Assembly: GCF_006788895.1 (NCBI RefSeq)
Contig: NZ_VFRA01000001.1
Span: forward strand, 1,302,001-1,366,000
DNA: 64,000 bases
DNA from: Rhodoglobus vestalii
GTDB lineage: Bacteria; Actinomycetota; Actinomycetes; Actinomycetales; Microbacteriaceae
Direction: 5' to 3'
Shown: piece after piece, positions 43,998 to 51,886 of the stretch
Numbering within the stretch: the stretch's first letter is position 1
How the letters are laid out: every line of letters begins with the position of its first letter
Notes under the pieces: generated by a model
The model's input: the letters and a program-made list of their open reading frames with translations, nothing else
The model's database searches: none
What the model was told of the DNA's origin: nothing
Program-made: the position numbers and the translations under genes

Positions 43998-44440
43998 TTC
44001 TTCGTCTCTCTGGTTACGCGATTTATGAGGTCCGCAAGGGTTGTCAGTTCGGCCGATGTCAGGGCCGCGAATCTGGGTCGCAGGCGTTCGGCGGTGGCGC
44101 CTTCGAAGTGCTCCACCTCGTCGCGGGCGGCGCGGGAAAGCACAATGATGCGTGAGCGGGCATCATCAGGGTTGACCCTCATATCGACGTGACCTTCCGT
44201 CCGCAGCGCGTCGACGAGCTGAGTAACAGCGCCGGCAGATACTGCGAGGAGTTCCGCGAGACGGCCCGGCGTTAAGCCGGAGGGTGTTCGGGCGAGGAGG
44301 AACAGCGCTGACATTTGCGAGCTGGTCAGTACCCGACCTTCGAAGGGGCGCCGCTGCTCTGACGACAGAACTCGACTGAGCGATGCCACACTGCCGAGCA
44401 CCACGCGCACTGGGTCGACGGGTGCCTCGGCGTCGCTCAT
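43994..44440 (-). CDS. MarR-family transcriptional regulator
   Basis: This is a 148-residue winged-helix protein with TSSQMSALFLLARTPSGLTPGRLAELL, the recognition region SAGAVTQLVDALRTEGHVD and the wing NPDDARSRIIVLS. It lies in the middle of a three-gene operon between two NAD(P)-binding proteins and overlaps both by 4 bp. It probably represses this operon through a dyad found before the first gene. Confidence 0.9.
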   Translation of the reverse strand: MSDAEAPVDPVRVVLGSVASLSRVLSSEQRRPFEGRVLTSSQMSALFLLARTPSGLTPGRLAELLAVSAGAVTQLVDALRTEGHVDMRVNPDDARSRIIVLSRAARDEVEHFEGATAERLRPRFAALTSAELTTLADLINRVTRETKK

Positions 44441-45078
44441 CGGGCGCTGACGAACGGCATCTCGTGCACGTACTGGCGATCGTCAATCTGGGTAATGAGA
44501 AACGTGGCGAGGTCGTCGCGACTGATCTTTGTGGTGCTGTCACCACCCACCCAGCCGACGCCGTACGAGCCTGTCCCCGGCTCTTCGGTGAGGCGGGGCC
44601 CGCGCACGACCGTCCACTCCACCCCACTCTGCTTCAGCAGCTCTAGGTGTGCTTCGGCATCCGCGAGCACCTGACCTGACAGCAGCTTCAGGAGGCCCCG
44701 GATGATGCGATCGGGAAGCTTCGGCTGGTCCCTACCCTCGGCACGCAAGCCTCCGCCCGAGAGGGTCACGATCCGGGTGATCCCGTGATGCTTCATCGCT
44801 TCGAGGATCAGCCGGGTGCCGTCTGCCTGCAAGTCATCCGGGGAGCCCTTCACATGCCCGAAAACGCTGAGTACAGCATCCACTCCCTCCACTACGCGAT
44901 CGACAGACTGCGCATCGAGCACATCTCCCTCGATGACTGTGATCCGGTCGTCGACGACGGCGATCTTGGCGGGGTCGCGCGCGAGTGCGCGCACCGAGAA
45001 CCCCTGCGCTAGAGCTTGATCGAGCACACGGCGACCGGTTTTGCCGGTTGCACCAAATAGAGCAATGGTTTTGGTCAT
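44437..45078 (-). CDS. NAD(P)H-binding protein (SDR a5-like)
   Basis: This is a 213-residue Rossmann protein with IALFGATGKTGRRVLDQAL at the N-terminus, and GVDAVLSVFG and IVTLSGGGLRAEG in the core. It belongs to the atypical SDR group related to biliverdin reductase B/flavin reductase and NmrA. It is the first gene of the MarR operon. Its substrate is unknown. Confidence 0.85.
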   Translation of the reverse strand: MTKTIALFGATGKTGRRVLDQALAQGFSVRALARDPAKIAVVDDRITVIEGDVLDAQSVDRVVEGVDAVLSVFGHVKGSPDDLQADGTRLILEAMKHHGITRIVTLSGGGLRAEGRDQPKLPDRIIRGLLKLLSGQVLADAEAHLELLKQSGVEWTVVRGPRLTEEPGTGSYGVGWVGGDSTTKISRDDLATFLITQIDDRQYVHEMPFVSAR

Positions 45079-45086
45079 CTAATTAC

Positions 45087-45099
45087 TTTAGCAACTAAA
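45087..45099. promoter_or_regulatory. putative MarR operator
   Basis: TTTAG-CAA-CTAAA is a 13-bp dyad with perfect 5-bp arms, 9 bp upstream of the operon's start codon. It lies in an AT-rich stretch where the promoter is expected. It fits a MarR dimer site in the TTTAGTTGCTAAA style. Confidence 0.5.
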
Positions 45100-45197
45100 C
45101 AAAAATGCTGAGGGGAAAAATTTCGGCGAGCGCCACCTCGACCAGCGAATCTCCCCTGTCGGAGCAACAACAGGAGGGTTGTGGCGGAAACCTACAC

Positions 45198-45590
45198 TCA
45201 CAGGTCTTCGAGAAGGGCCAACAGTTCATCGGCTCTGACCAAGTAGTCCTCGAGCTTTGCCCGCTTCGTTGTCGCTTGCTGGAGGAACTCTTTCAGGCGT
45301 GAACGCACCTCTGGGCTGGAGGAACCCGGCTCTCCACCCTGCAGTGAAGCGATGATGTCAAGAAGGTCGCTCATCTCCTCCAGAGTGAAACCCAGAGGCT
45401 TCATCCGACGGATGAGCAGCAACCGCTCAAGGTCTTCTCGCGTGTACAGCCGAAACCCACCCTCGGAACGCCCGGAAGGTTTCAACAGATCAACGTCGTC
45501 GTAGTGGCGAATGGTGCGCAGCGACATGCTCGATTTTTCGGCTAGTTCGCCAATGTGCATCATCGTGACCGCGGTCTTGTTTGCGACCAT
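45198..45590 (-). CDS. MerR-family transcriptional regulator
   Basis: This 130-residue protein has a MerR HTH (HIGELAEKSSMSLRTIRHYDDVDLL; core SSMSLRTIRHYDDV) and RRMKPLGFTLEEMSDLLDI, followed by a coiled dimerisation helix and a short C-terminal end without cysteine clusters, so it is not a metal-type MerR. ATG 45590 follows GGGAGG; a longer reading starts inside the operator. It is divergent from a SulP transporter and probably controls both genes. Confidence 0.9.
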   Translation of the reverse strand: MVANKTAVTMMHIGELAEKSSMSLRTIRHYDDVDLLKPSGRSEGGFRLYTREDLERLLLIRRMKPLGFTLEEMSDLLDIIASLQGGEPGSSSPEVRSRLKEFLQQATTKRAKLEDYLVRADELLALLEDL

Positions 45591-45610
45591 GCAGCCTCCC
45601 ATTCTGTGGC

Positions 45611-45641
45611 TTGACACTCTACCCTAACGTTAGGGTAGAGT
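45611..45641 (+). promoter_or_regulatory. MerR-type promoter/operator of the SulP transporter
   Basis: TTGACA (45611-45616) and TAGAGT (45636-45641) are separated by 19 bp, the overlong spacing characteristic of MerR-activated promoters. A perfect 26-bp palindrome (arms ACTCTACCCTAAC, 45616-45641) fills the spacer. Both strands carry -10-like TAGAGT, so the merR promoter may overlap it. Confidence 0.75.
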
Positions 45642-45787
45642 TGACAAGTTGGTCGCGCGCTTCAAACCGAAAAATCGCCACACCAACCGCCAGTCGCCGC
45701 CACGTGCGCAGGCTGGGTGCGCAACGATGCGCTCCACACTTTCATTCACTGGTTCCTCTTCTCGAGCGCCCCAACCTGGAGGCATCC

Positions 45788-47308
45788 ATGGCCCTCAATC
45801 GCACGTCTGACGCGCCCAGCCGCTACAAACCCAACCCCTCGGTCCTCACCGCTCTTCGCACACCGCGCATCCTCATCAAAGAAGTTCTCGCGGGTCTCGT
45901 CGTCGCTCTCGCCCTCATTCCCGAGGCAATCGCGTTCTCGATCATCGCCGGAGTTGACCCCAGACTCGGGCTCTTCTCAACCTTCATAATGGCGATCGTG
46001 ATCTCGTTCGTCGGCGGACGCCCCGCGATGATCACCGGTGCTACCGGTGCTGTTGCTCTCGTCATCGCCCCCGTCGCGCGCGAGTACGGACTCGAATACT
46101 TCATCGCCACCGTAATCCTTGCCGGTGTTTTCCAGCTCATCCTCGCCGCAATCGGTGTCGCAAAACTCATGCGCTTCATTCCACGAAGCGTGATGGTCGG
46201 ATTCGTCAACGCTCTCGCGATCCTCATTTTCACATCGCAATTGCCCCAACTGCTGGGAGTTCCCTTTCTGGTGTACCCCCTCGTCGCATTCGGAATCATC
46301 ATCATGGTTGTCATGCCGCGACTGACCAAAGTCGTTCCCGCCCCACTGGTAGCCATCGTCGTGCTGACCGCCATCACGGTGCTGGCCTCGATTGCGGTGC
46401 CAACGATTGGCGACCAGGGTGAGCTGCCACGCAGCTTGCCCACCCTGTTTGTGCCAAACGTTCCCCTCACTCTCGAGACGTTCACCATCATCGCCCCCTT
46501 CGCCCTCGGAATGGCCCTCGTTGGCATTCTGGAATCGTTGATGGCCGCAAAACTGGTCGACGAAATCACCGACACCCACTCGCGTAAAACCCGGGAGGCC
46601 TTCGGTCAGGGAACCGCAAACATCATCTCCGGCTTCTTCGGTGGAATGGGCGGCTGCGCCCTCATCGGCCAAACCATGATCAACGTCAAAGCGTCCGGAG
46701 CGCGCACCCGCATCTCCACCTTCCTCGCCGGGTTCTTTCTCATGGTGCTCGTCATCACCGTCGGCGACGTGCTCGCCGTCGTGCCGATGGCCGCACTCGT
46801 CGCCGTGATGATCATCGTGTCGGTACTCACGTTCGACTGGCACAGCATCCGCCTCTCCACTCTCAAGCGCATGCCCAAGAGCGAGACCACCGTGATGGTC
46901 GCAACAGTGATCGTGATCGTCGCAACCCACAACCTCGCCATCGGCGTTGTCGTGGGTGTGATCATCGCGATGGTCGCCTTCGCCCGCCGCGTCGCGCACC
47001 TCGTTACCGTCACGCGCACCCTCCCCGAAGACGAGAACGTACCGACAGCCCTCTACACGGTTGACGGCGCGCTGTTCTTTGCCTCCAGCAACGACCTCAC
47101 AACACAGTTCGAATACACGGATGACCCCGACCGGATCGTGATTGACGTGTCGGCCTCCCACATCTGGGACGCATCGACGGTGGCGGCGCTCGACGCAATA
47201 ACAAACAAATACGAACACCTCAACAAACGCGTCGTGATTGTCGGGATGAACGAGGCGAGCACCTCACTCCACACCCGCCTTGGCGGCAACCTCGGGGCCG
47301 GGCACTAA
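45788..47308 (+). CDS. SulP/SLC26-family anion transporter
   Basis: The 506-residue protein has a membrane domain of about 10-12 helices (KEVLAGLVVALALIPEAIAF; GATGAVALVIAPV; EITDTHSRKTREAFGQG) and a C-terminal STAS domain (about residues 415-500, with IVIDVSASHIWDASTVAALDAI). Family members transport sulfate, bicarbonate or dicarboxylates with H+ or Na+. The substrate cannot be read. ATG 45788 follows CTGGAGGCATCC. The MerR-type promoter lies 147 bp upstream, leaving a leader of about 140 nt. Confidence 0.9.
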   Translation: MALNRTSDAPSRYKPNPSVLTALRTPRILIKEVLAGLVVALALIPEAIAFSIIAGVDPRLGLFSTFIMAIVISFVGGRPAMITGATGAVALVIAPVAREYGLEYFIATVILAGVFQLILAAIGVAKLMRFIPRSVMVGFVNALAILIFTSQLPQLLGVPFLVYPLVAFGIIIMVVMPRLTKVVPAPLVAIVVLTAITVLASIAVPTIGDQGELPRSLPTLFVPNVPLTLETFTIIAPFALGMALVGILESLMAAKLVDEITDTHSRKTREAFGQGTANIISGFFGGMGGCALIGQTMINVKASGARTRISTFLAGFFLMVLVITVGDVLAVVPMAALVAVMIIVSVLTFDWHSIRLSTLKRMPKSETTVMVATVIVIVATHNLAIGVVVGVIIAMVAFARRVAHLVTVTRTLPEDENVPTALYTVDGALFFASSNDLTTQFEYTDDPDRIVIDVSASHIWDASTVAALDAITNKYEHLNKRVVIVGMNEASTSLHTRLGGNLGAGH

Positions 47309-47322
47309 CCGCTGTTTCCCCC

Positions 47323-48552
47323 ATGAGAAACGACCGCACGCCCATGAGATGGCTGCCGTGGGCGACCCTCGTTGCCGCCGCGGGAGTGCTTTCCGTGATG
47401 ACGGCACCGGGCCAGACCGCGGGGCTCTCAGTATTCACCGACCCGCTCATCTCAGAACTCGACATCTCTCGAACCGGCATCTCAGCGAGCTACTTTTTCG
47501 GCACGATAGCCGGCGCTGCGGCACAACCATTCGTCGGTCGCGCACTAGACCGATTCGGGGCGCGCTCTGTCACCATCGCCATCGGGGTCCTGTTTGCCGG
47601 TGTGCTGCTGGCGCTCAGCTTTGTCGGCGATATTCTGGGCCTCACGGCCGGCTTCGTTGGGGTTCGGATGCTCGGCCAGGGTGCCCTCAGCTTGGCCGCA
47701 ACGACCGCAGTGGCCCGCGCAATCACCCGACACCGTGGGCTCGCTTTGGGAATAACCAGCGCAATAGGCTCCGCAGGAATCTCCCTCGCCCCGGTCGGCT
47801 TGGAACGCTTAATCTCCGCCGTCGGGATTTACGATGCCTGGCGCTGGGAAGCCGTGATCGTTGCAGCGGTCGTCATCCCCCTCGCTCTTATCCTGCCGGG
47901 CCGTGGCCCACAGAGACACAATTTAGACACGCTATCGACGGCACAAATCGTGATTCAACAGGAATCATGGGCGCTGGGCGAGGCAGTTCGCACCGGAATG
48001 TTTTGGGTGATCGCAGCATCGCTGGCCGTCTCAGGCATGCTCAGCACCGCTCTGGCTTTTCACCAGATTGCGCTTCTGGGCGAACAGGGGCTGACCCCGT
48101 TCGAGGCGGCCGCCAACTTCCTTCCCCAAACCGTGACAGGAATCGCCGCAACACTGCTCGTCGGCGTCTTTATCGACCGAGTGAGCCCCAAACTATTCGT
48201 GATCTTCTCAATGCTCACTCTGGCGGGTTCACTGCTGCTCCTGCCGATCGTTTCCCCCGGCTGGACGGCAATTATGTACGGCCTCACCCTCGGTGCCGCG
48301 GGAGGCAGTCTGCGCGGGATGGAAGCCGCCGCCTACGTTCGCTACTACGGAACAGCCCACATCGGCTCAATTCGCGGAGTCGCAACCGCGATCAACCTCG
48401 CATCAACGGCGGTCGGACCAATCGCCCTATCCCTGGGCGTCGATATCAGTGGAAGTTTCACCGGCCCCGCTGTTGCCTTCTCGATCCTCCCGCTCTTCGT
48501 GGCAGTACTCGCAATTTTCGTTCGCCCACCGCACCGTCGCAGCGCTACGTGA
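47323..48552 (+). CDS. MFS transporter
   Basis: This 409-residue carrier has about 12 membrane helices and the basic A-motif-like loop GRALDRFGARSV between helices 2 and 3, repeated as GVFIDRVSPKL in the second half. It resembles the oxalate/formate or OxlT-like monocarboxylate group of MFS. It starts 14 bp after the SulP gene and is probably transcribed with it. The substrate is unknown. Confidence 0.85.
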   Translation: MRNDRTPMRWLPWATLVAAAGVLSVMTAPGQTAGLSVFTDPLISELDISRTGISASYFFGTIAGAAAQPFVGRALDRFGARSVTIAIGVLFAGVLLALSFVGDILGLTAGFVGVRMLGQGALSLAATTAVARAITRHRGLALGITSAIGSAGISLAPVGLERLISAVGIYDAWRWEAVIVAAVVIPLALILPGRGPQRHNLDTLSTAQIVIQQESWALGEAVRTGMFWVIAASLAVSGMLSTALAFHQIALLGEQGLTPFEAAANFLPQTVTGIAATLLVGVFIDRVSPKLFVIFSMLTLAGSLLLLPIVSPGWTAIMYGLTLGAAGGSLRGMEAAAYVRYYGTAHIGSIRGVATAINLASTAVGPIALSLGVDISGSFTGPAVAFSILPLFVAVLAIFVRPPHRRSAT

Positions 48553-48590
48553 CCCGGCGTCTCCCCAGCACAGCGCGCGATAATGGCGTC

Positions 48591-49031
48591 ATGAGCCGAC
48601 GCAACCGAATGAGCGATGCCGGAATGAAACTGATGAACGGCGTTCACCGCGCCGTGCTCACCATTTCTGGCGGCAAGCTCGGCTGGACTCTGGGTCGGAT
48701 GCCCACCGTTGAACTTCACACCACGGGGCGAGTTTCAGGCGTCCAACGTTCCACACTCCTGACCGCACCCGTGCACGGGAGAGGCCGCTGGGTTTTTGTC
48801 GCCTCAAAAGGGGGCGACGATCGCGACCCCCAGTGGTACCGCAACCTCGTGGCGAACCCGGAGGCCGCCATCACCGTGCGAGGACGCACCCTCAAAGTGC
48901 ACACCCGCACGGCGACCGCTCTGGAGAAAGCCGAACTGTGGCCGCAAATTGTGGCCGTGAACGACCGTTACGCGGGGTATCAGCGCAAAACTGACCGCGA
49001 CATCCCGGTGATCATCTGCGAAGAACGCTAA
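48591..49031 (+). CDS. nitroreductase/deazaflavin-dependent oxidoreductase family protein
   Basis: This 146-residue split-beta-barrel protein has the DDN-like family pattern VELHTTGRVSGVQRSTLL and VASKGGDDRDPQWYRNLVANPEA. Members use F420 or related deazaflavins for hydride transfer. ATG 48591 lies 5 nt after GATAAT, suggesting a leaderless transcript; a longer open frame from 47280 is an antisense-like read-through of the MFS gene region and is not real. Confidence 0.87.
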   Translation: MSRRNRMSDAGMKLMNGVHRAVLTISGGKLGWTLGRMPTVELHTTGRVSGVQRSTLLTAPVHGRGRWVFVASKGGDDRDPQWYRNLVANPEAAITVRGRTLKVHTRTATALEKAELWPQIVAVNDRYAGYQRKTDRDIPVIICEER

Positions 49032-49045
49032 CCGCACCCAGCGCG

Positions 49046-49069
49046 GGCTGGCGGGCTGGCGGGCTGGCA
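49046..49069. repeat. three copies of GGGCTGGC in a convergent gap
   Basis: Three perfect, adjacent 8-mers lie in the 45-bp gap between converging genes. A flanking AGCGC/GCGC could make a GC-rich hairpin terminator. No T-tract is present. Confidence 0.6.
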
Positions 49070-49076
49070 GCGCAAA

Positions 49077-49913
49077 CTAGCGGCGCAGTTCCAGCGTGCA
49101 GCACTTCACGCCGCCACCACCCAGCAGCAGCTCCGACAGGTCGACGCCGATCGGGTTGTAGCCGCGCTCCTTCAGCTGACGCTCGAAGTCTTTAGCGCGG
49201 GCGGCGATGACCACGTTGTAGCCGTCACTGTAGGAGTTGAGGCCGAGCACGGCGGCATCCTCTTCCGTGGCAAGAATGGCGTCGGGGTACAGCGCCCGAA
49301 GCTTCTCAAGAGAGGGCTCATCGAAGGCACTCCCCAGGTAAGCAATGTTGGTCTCATCGAGCTTCGCGATGGCCGTATCGACATGGTAGAAACTGGGGTT
49401 GATCAGGTTGAGGGAGACAACGTTGCGGCCCGAGATTTCTGCAAGCTCTGTGTGGCTTTCGACAGAAGTACGAAAGCCCATGCCTGCCAGAATGTTGTCA
49501 CCAACAAGGAGAAAGTCGCCCTCACCCTCATTGATGTTCTTCGGGTCGGCAACCTCGAAACCGTGTGCGCCGAACCACTCCATGTAGGCGGGGCCTTCCG
49601 CTTTGCGCTCGTCATAGGTGAAGAGGGCGCCATAGGCTTTGCCGTCGATCACAAATCCGCCGTTTGCGGCGTAAACCATGTCGGGGAGGCCATCGATGGG
49701 GTCGATGAGGTGAACGTCAAAACCGAGCTCGATGTAGGTGTCGTACAGCGTCTGCCACTGTTTGACGGCCAGATTAGTGTCGGTGGGGTCTTCGGGATTC
49801 ATCCACGGGTTGATGCGGTAGCTGACGGTGAAGAAGTCGGGACGGCACATCAGCACGGTCTTCGCGGTGGCCTGACGAGCAGGCGTGGTCGAGTGAGTGT
49901 CAGTGATCGTCAT
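49077..49913 (-). CDS. ddaH: dimethylarginine dimethylaminohydrolase-like guanidino hydrolase
   Basis: This 278-residue protein has the amidinotransferase/DDAH beta-propeller fold. Expected features are present: MCRPDFFTVSYRINPWMNP near the N-terminus, NGGFVIDG, NEGEGDFLLVGD, the catalytic histidine in LNLINPSFYHVDTA and the nucleophilic cysteine at the C-terminus (GGGVKCCTLELR, C271/C272). It probably hydrolyses methylated arginine or a related guanidino compound to citrulline or ornithine products. It is divergent from an Lrp regulator, a common pairing for amino-acid-regulated enzymes. Confidence 0.85.
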   Translation of the reverse strand: MTITDTHSTTPARQATAKTVLMCRPDFFTVSYRINPWMNPEDPTDTNLAVKQWQTLYDTYIELGFDVHLIDPIDGLPDMVYAANGGFVIDGKAYGALFTYDERKAEGPAYMEWFGAHGFEVADPKNINEGEGDFLLVGDNILAGMGFRTSVESHTELAEISGRNVVSLNLINPSFYHVDTAIAKLDETNIAYLGSAFDEPSLEKLRALYPDAILATEEDAAVLGLNSYSDGYNVVIAARAKDFERQLKERGYNPIGVDLSELLLGGGGVKCCTLELRR

Positions 49914-50004
49914 AACCCCAGTGTTTCACGCACCTATCCGCAATGTCTCGGCAATATGCGCACTAATGCGGCGCAAAGACTAGTCACGGCACAATATTTC
50001 GCCG

Positions 50005-50010
50005 TAGAGT
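50005..50010 (+). promoter_or_regulatory. -10 element of a leaderless lrp transcript
   Basis: TAGAGT lies 6 nt before the lrp ATG, with TAGTCA 18 bp further upstream as a weak -35. This places the transcription start at or next to the start codon. Confidence 0.5.
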
Positions 50011-50016
50011 TGCGGA

Positions 50017-50454
50017 ATGGACAAGCTGGACGCAGGAATCATCGACATGCTCCGCCTCAATGCCCGCGCTGGCTACGGCGATATCGGTGACGCGGTAGGT
50101 CTTTCTGCCTCCGCAGTTAAACGGCGTGTTGATCGACTTGTGGCCACCGGGGTGATCCGCAGCTTCACCATTCAGGTCGACCCCGCCGTTGACGGCTTGG
50201 GAACCGAAGCCTACGTCGAACTGTTCTGCCGCGGCAACGTGGCTCCGCACGAACTGAAGCGAATTCTGAGCGCCATCCCCGAAGTGGTGGATGCCGGAAC
50301 AGTCAGCGGATCGGCCGACGCCGTCGTGCACATGCGCTCGCGCGACATCCACTCGCTCGAGGTCGCCCTCGAACGTCTCCGCACCGCCACCAACGTTGAC
50401 AACACTCGCAGTTCGATCGTGCTGTCGCGACTCATTCACCGCCGCTACGAATAG
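50017..50454 (+). CDS. Lrp/AsnC-family transcriptional regulator
   Basis: This 145-residue regulator has an N-terminal HTH (AGYGDIGDAVGLSASAVKRRVDRLVATGVI; core IGDAVGLSASAVKRRVD) and a C-terminal RAM domain (FTIQVDPAVDGLGTEAYVEL, VSGSADAVVHMRS). It is divergent from the arginine-derivative hydrolase with a 103-bp gap, and 174 bp upstream of the polyamine transporter operon. Amino-acid-responsive control of either is plausible. Confidence 0.9.
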   Translation: MDKLDAGIIDMLRLNARAGYGDIGDAVGLSASAVKRRVDRLVATGVIRSFTIQVDPAVDGLGTEAYVELFCRGNVAPHELKRILSAIPEVVDAGTVSGSADAVVHMRSRDIHSLEVALERLRTATNVDNTRSSIVLSRLIHRRYE

Positions 50455-50628
50455 AACCAAGGCGGCGTTGTTTTGCGCAGCGAATCGGCCGCTTCACAAC
50501 GAATTCCGTCTTGTAACACGAAGTTAACCGGGCAAATCGGTGCACAATGTTGCGCATCGCCGTGATATCCGATTGACTAACTAGACAGTCGCGAATCAGT
50601 TTTCGTGACCTCGGAGGTGCACGACGAC

Positions 50629-51873
50629 GTGACGGTTTCAGCCCAGAACACTAGCGATGCAAGCCCTGCCGCGGCAGATTCTCGCTCTGCAGCACCCGGC
50701 GCGAGCGAGCCTGAAGGCACCGTCGTGCTTGAGGGTGTGACCAAAAAATTTGGCGGCGCAACCGCGGTCGACAACATCAGTTTGCACGTGCGCCCCGGCG
50801 AATTTCTTTCGCTGCTCGGGCCCTCCGGTTGCGGAAAAACAACAACGTTGCGCATGCTTGCCGGCTTTGAAGAACCGACCGAGGGCCGCATCCGAATTTC
50901 TGGTCAAGACGTGGTGGGCATTCCCCCCCACAAGCGCAACGTCAACACCGTATTTCAGGCCTACGCGCTCTTTCCCCACATGAATGTGGCCGAAAACGTC
51001 GCTTACGGTCTGCGCCAAAAGGGCACCGCAAAGTCAGAGATTCGTCAGCGCGTCACCGAATCGCTCGAGATGGTGCAGATGGTGTCATTCGCTGACCGAA
51101 AACCGACCCAGCTGTCGGGCGGCCAACAGCAACGTATCGCCCTCGCCCGTGCCCTCATCAATCGTCCCTCTGTGCTGCTGCTCGATGAGCCGCTGGGGGC
51201 CCTCGACCGCCAACTGCGTGAAGAAATGCAGATCGAGTTGAAGCTGCTGCAATCGCGGCTAGGGATCACCTTCATCTTTGTCACCCACGATCAGGGCGAA
51301 GCTCTCTCGATGAGTGACCGCATCGCCATCATGCGCCGCGGCCGCATTGAACAGTTGGATGACGCCGATACGATTTATGACTCCCCCGCGAGCGCCTACG
51401 TTGCGGGCTTCATTGGCCAGCAGAACTTCATCCCGGGCACTGTTTCGATCAACACGAGTGTCATGGAGTCGCGCTTCGGTGTGATGCGCGCCGCAGCACC
51501 GCACGCTGAACTCAAAGCGGGTTCGGAGGCGCAGGCTGCCGTGCGACCCGAAGCGGTCACAGTTGCGGAGTCGAGCAGGGCAGCCACCGAAGCATCCACT
51601 GCTGCGGAGAATGAGATTTCGGGCGAAGTGATTGGTGTTTCCCATCAGGGCGAGACGCTGCAGTTTTTGGTGTCGATCGGTCACGGCCAGACTCTTCTCT
51701 CCCGTGTTCCGCGGCCCAATGCTCCCCGCCTCGCCGTCGGCGAGCAGGTCATTTGTTCGTGGGATGCCGCGAGCGTCCACCTTTTTCCCAACGAGCAGGC
51801 AACAGAGGCTCAGGCCGACATTGCCAGCGCCGTTTCTAACCCAGCCCCACCCACCAGTTCAATGGCCCTTTAG
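50629..51873 (+). CDS. potA: spermidine/putrescine ABC transporter ATP-binding protein
   Basis: The ATPase of the polyamine importer has Walker A GPSGCGKTTT, signature LSGGQQQRIALARAL and Walker B LLLDEPLGALD, followed by a C-terminal TOBE-type regulatory domain. The GTG at 50629 follows CGGAGGTG at 9 nt; an earlier in-frame GTG at 50605 has no such site. The linker between ATPase and TOBE domains is Ala/Ser/Glu-rich. First gene of a seven-gene operon. Confidence 0.9.
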   Translation: MTVSAQNTSDASPAAADSRSAAPGASEPEGTVVLEGVTKKFGGATAVDNISLHVRPGEFLSLLGPSGCGKTTTLRMLAGFEEPTEGRIRISGQDVVGIPPHKRNVNTVFQAYALFPHMNVAENVAYGLRQKGTAKSEIRQRVTESLEMVQMVSFADRKPTQLSGGQQQRIALARALINRPSVLLLDEPLGALDRQLREEMQIELKLLQSRLGITFIFVTHDQGEALSMSDRIAIMRRGRIEQLDDADTIYDSPASAYVAGFIGQQNFIPGTVSINTSVMESRFGVMRAAAPHAELKAGSEAQAAVRPEAVTVAESSRAATEASTAAENEISGEVIGVSHQGETLQFLVSIGHGQTLLSRVPRPNAPRLAVGEQVICSWDAASVHLFPNEQATEAQADIASAVSNPAPPTSSMAL

Positions 51874-51886
51874 AAGGAGCATCCTG

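Noticed and set aside
45977..47218. 413-codon minus-strand frame opposite the SulP gene
   Set aside because: His/Asp/Gly-rich shadow of a membrane protein gene; no homology seen.
47280..48590. N-terminal extension of the deazaflavin-type reductase gene
   Set aside because: The extension overlaps the MFS gene in another frame and is Arg/Pro-rich; ATG 48591 with a -10 box at 5 nt explains the gene.
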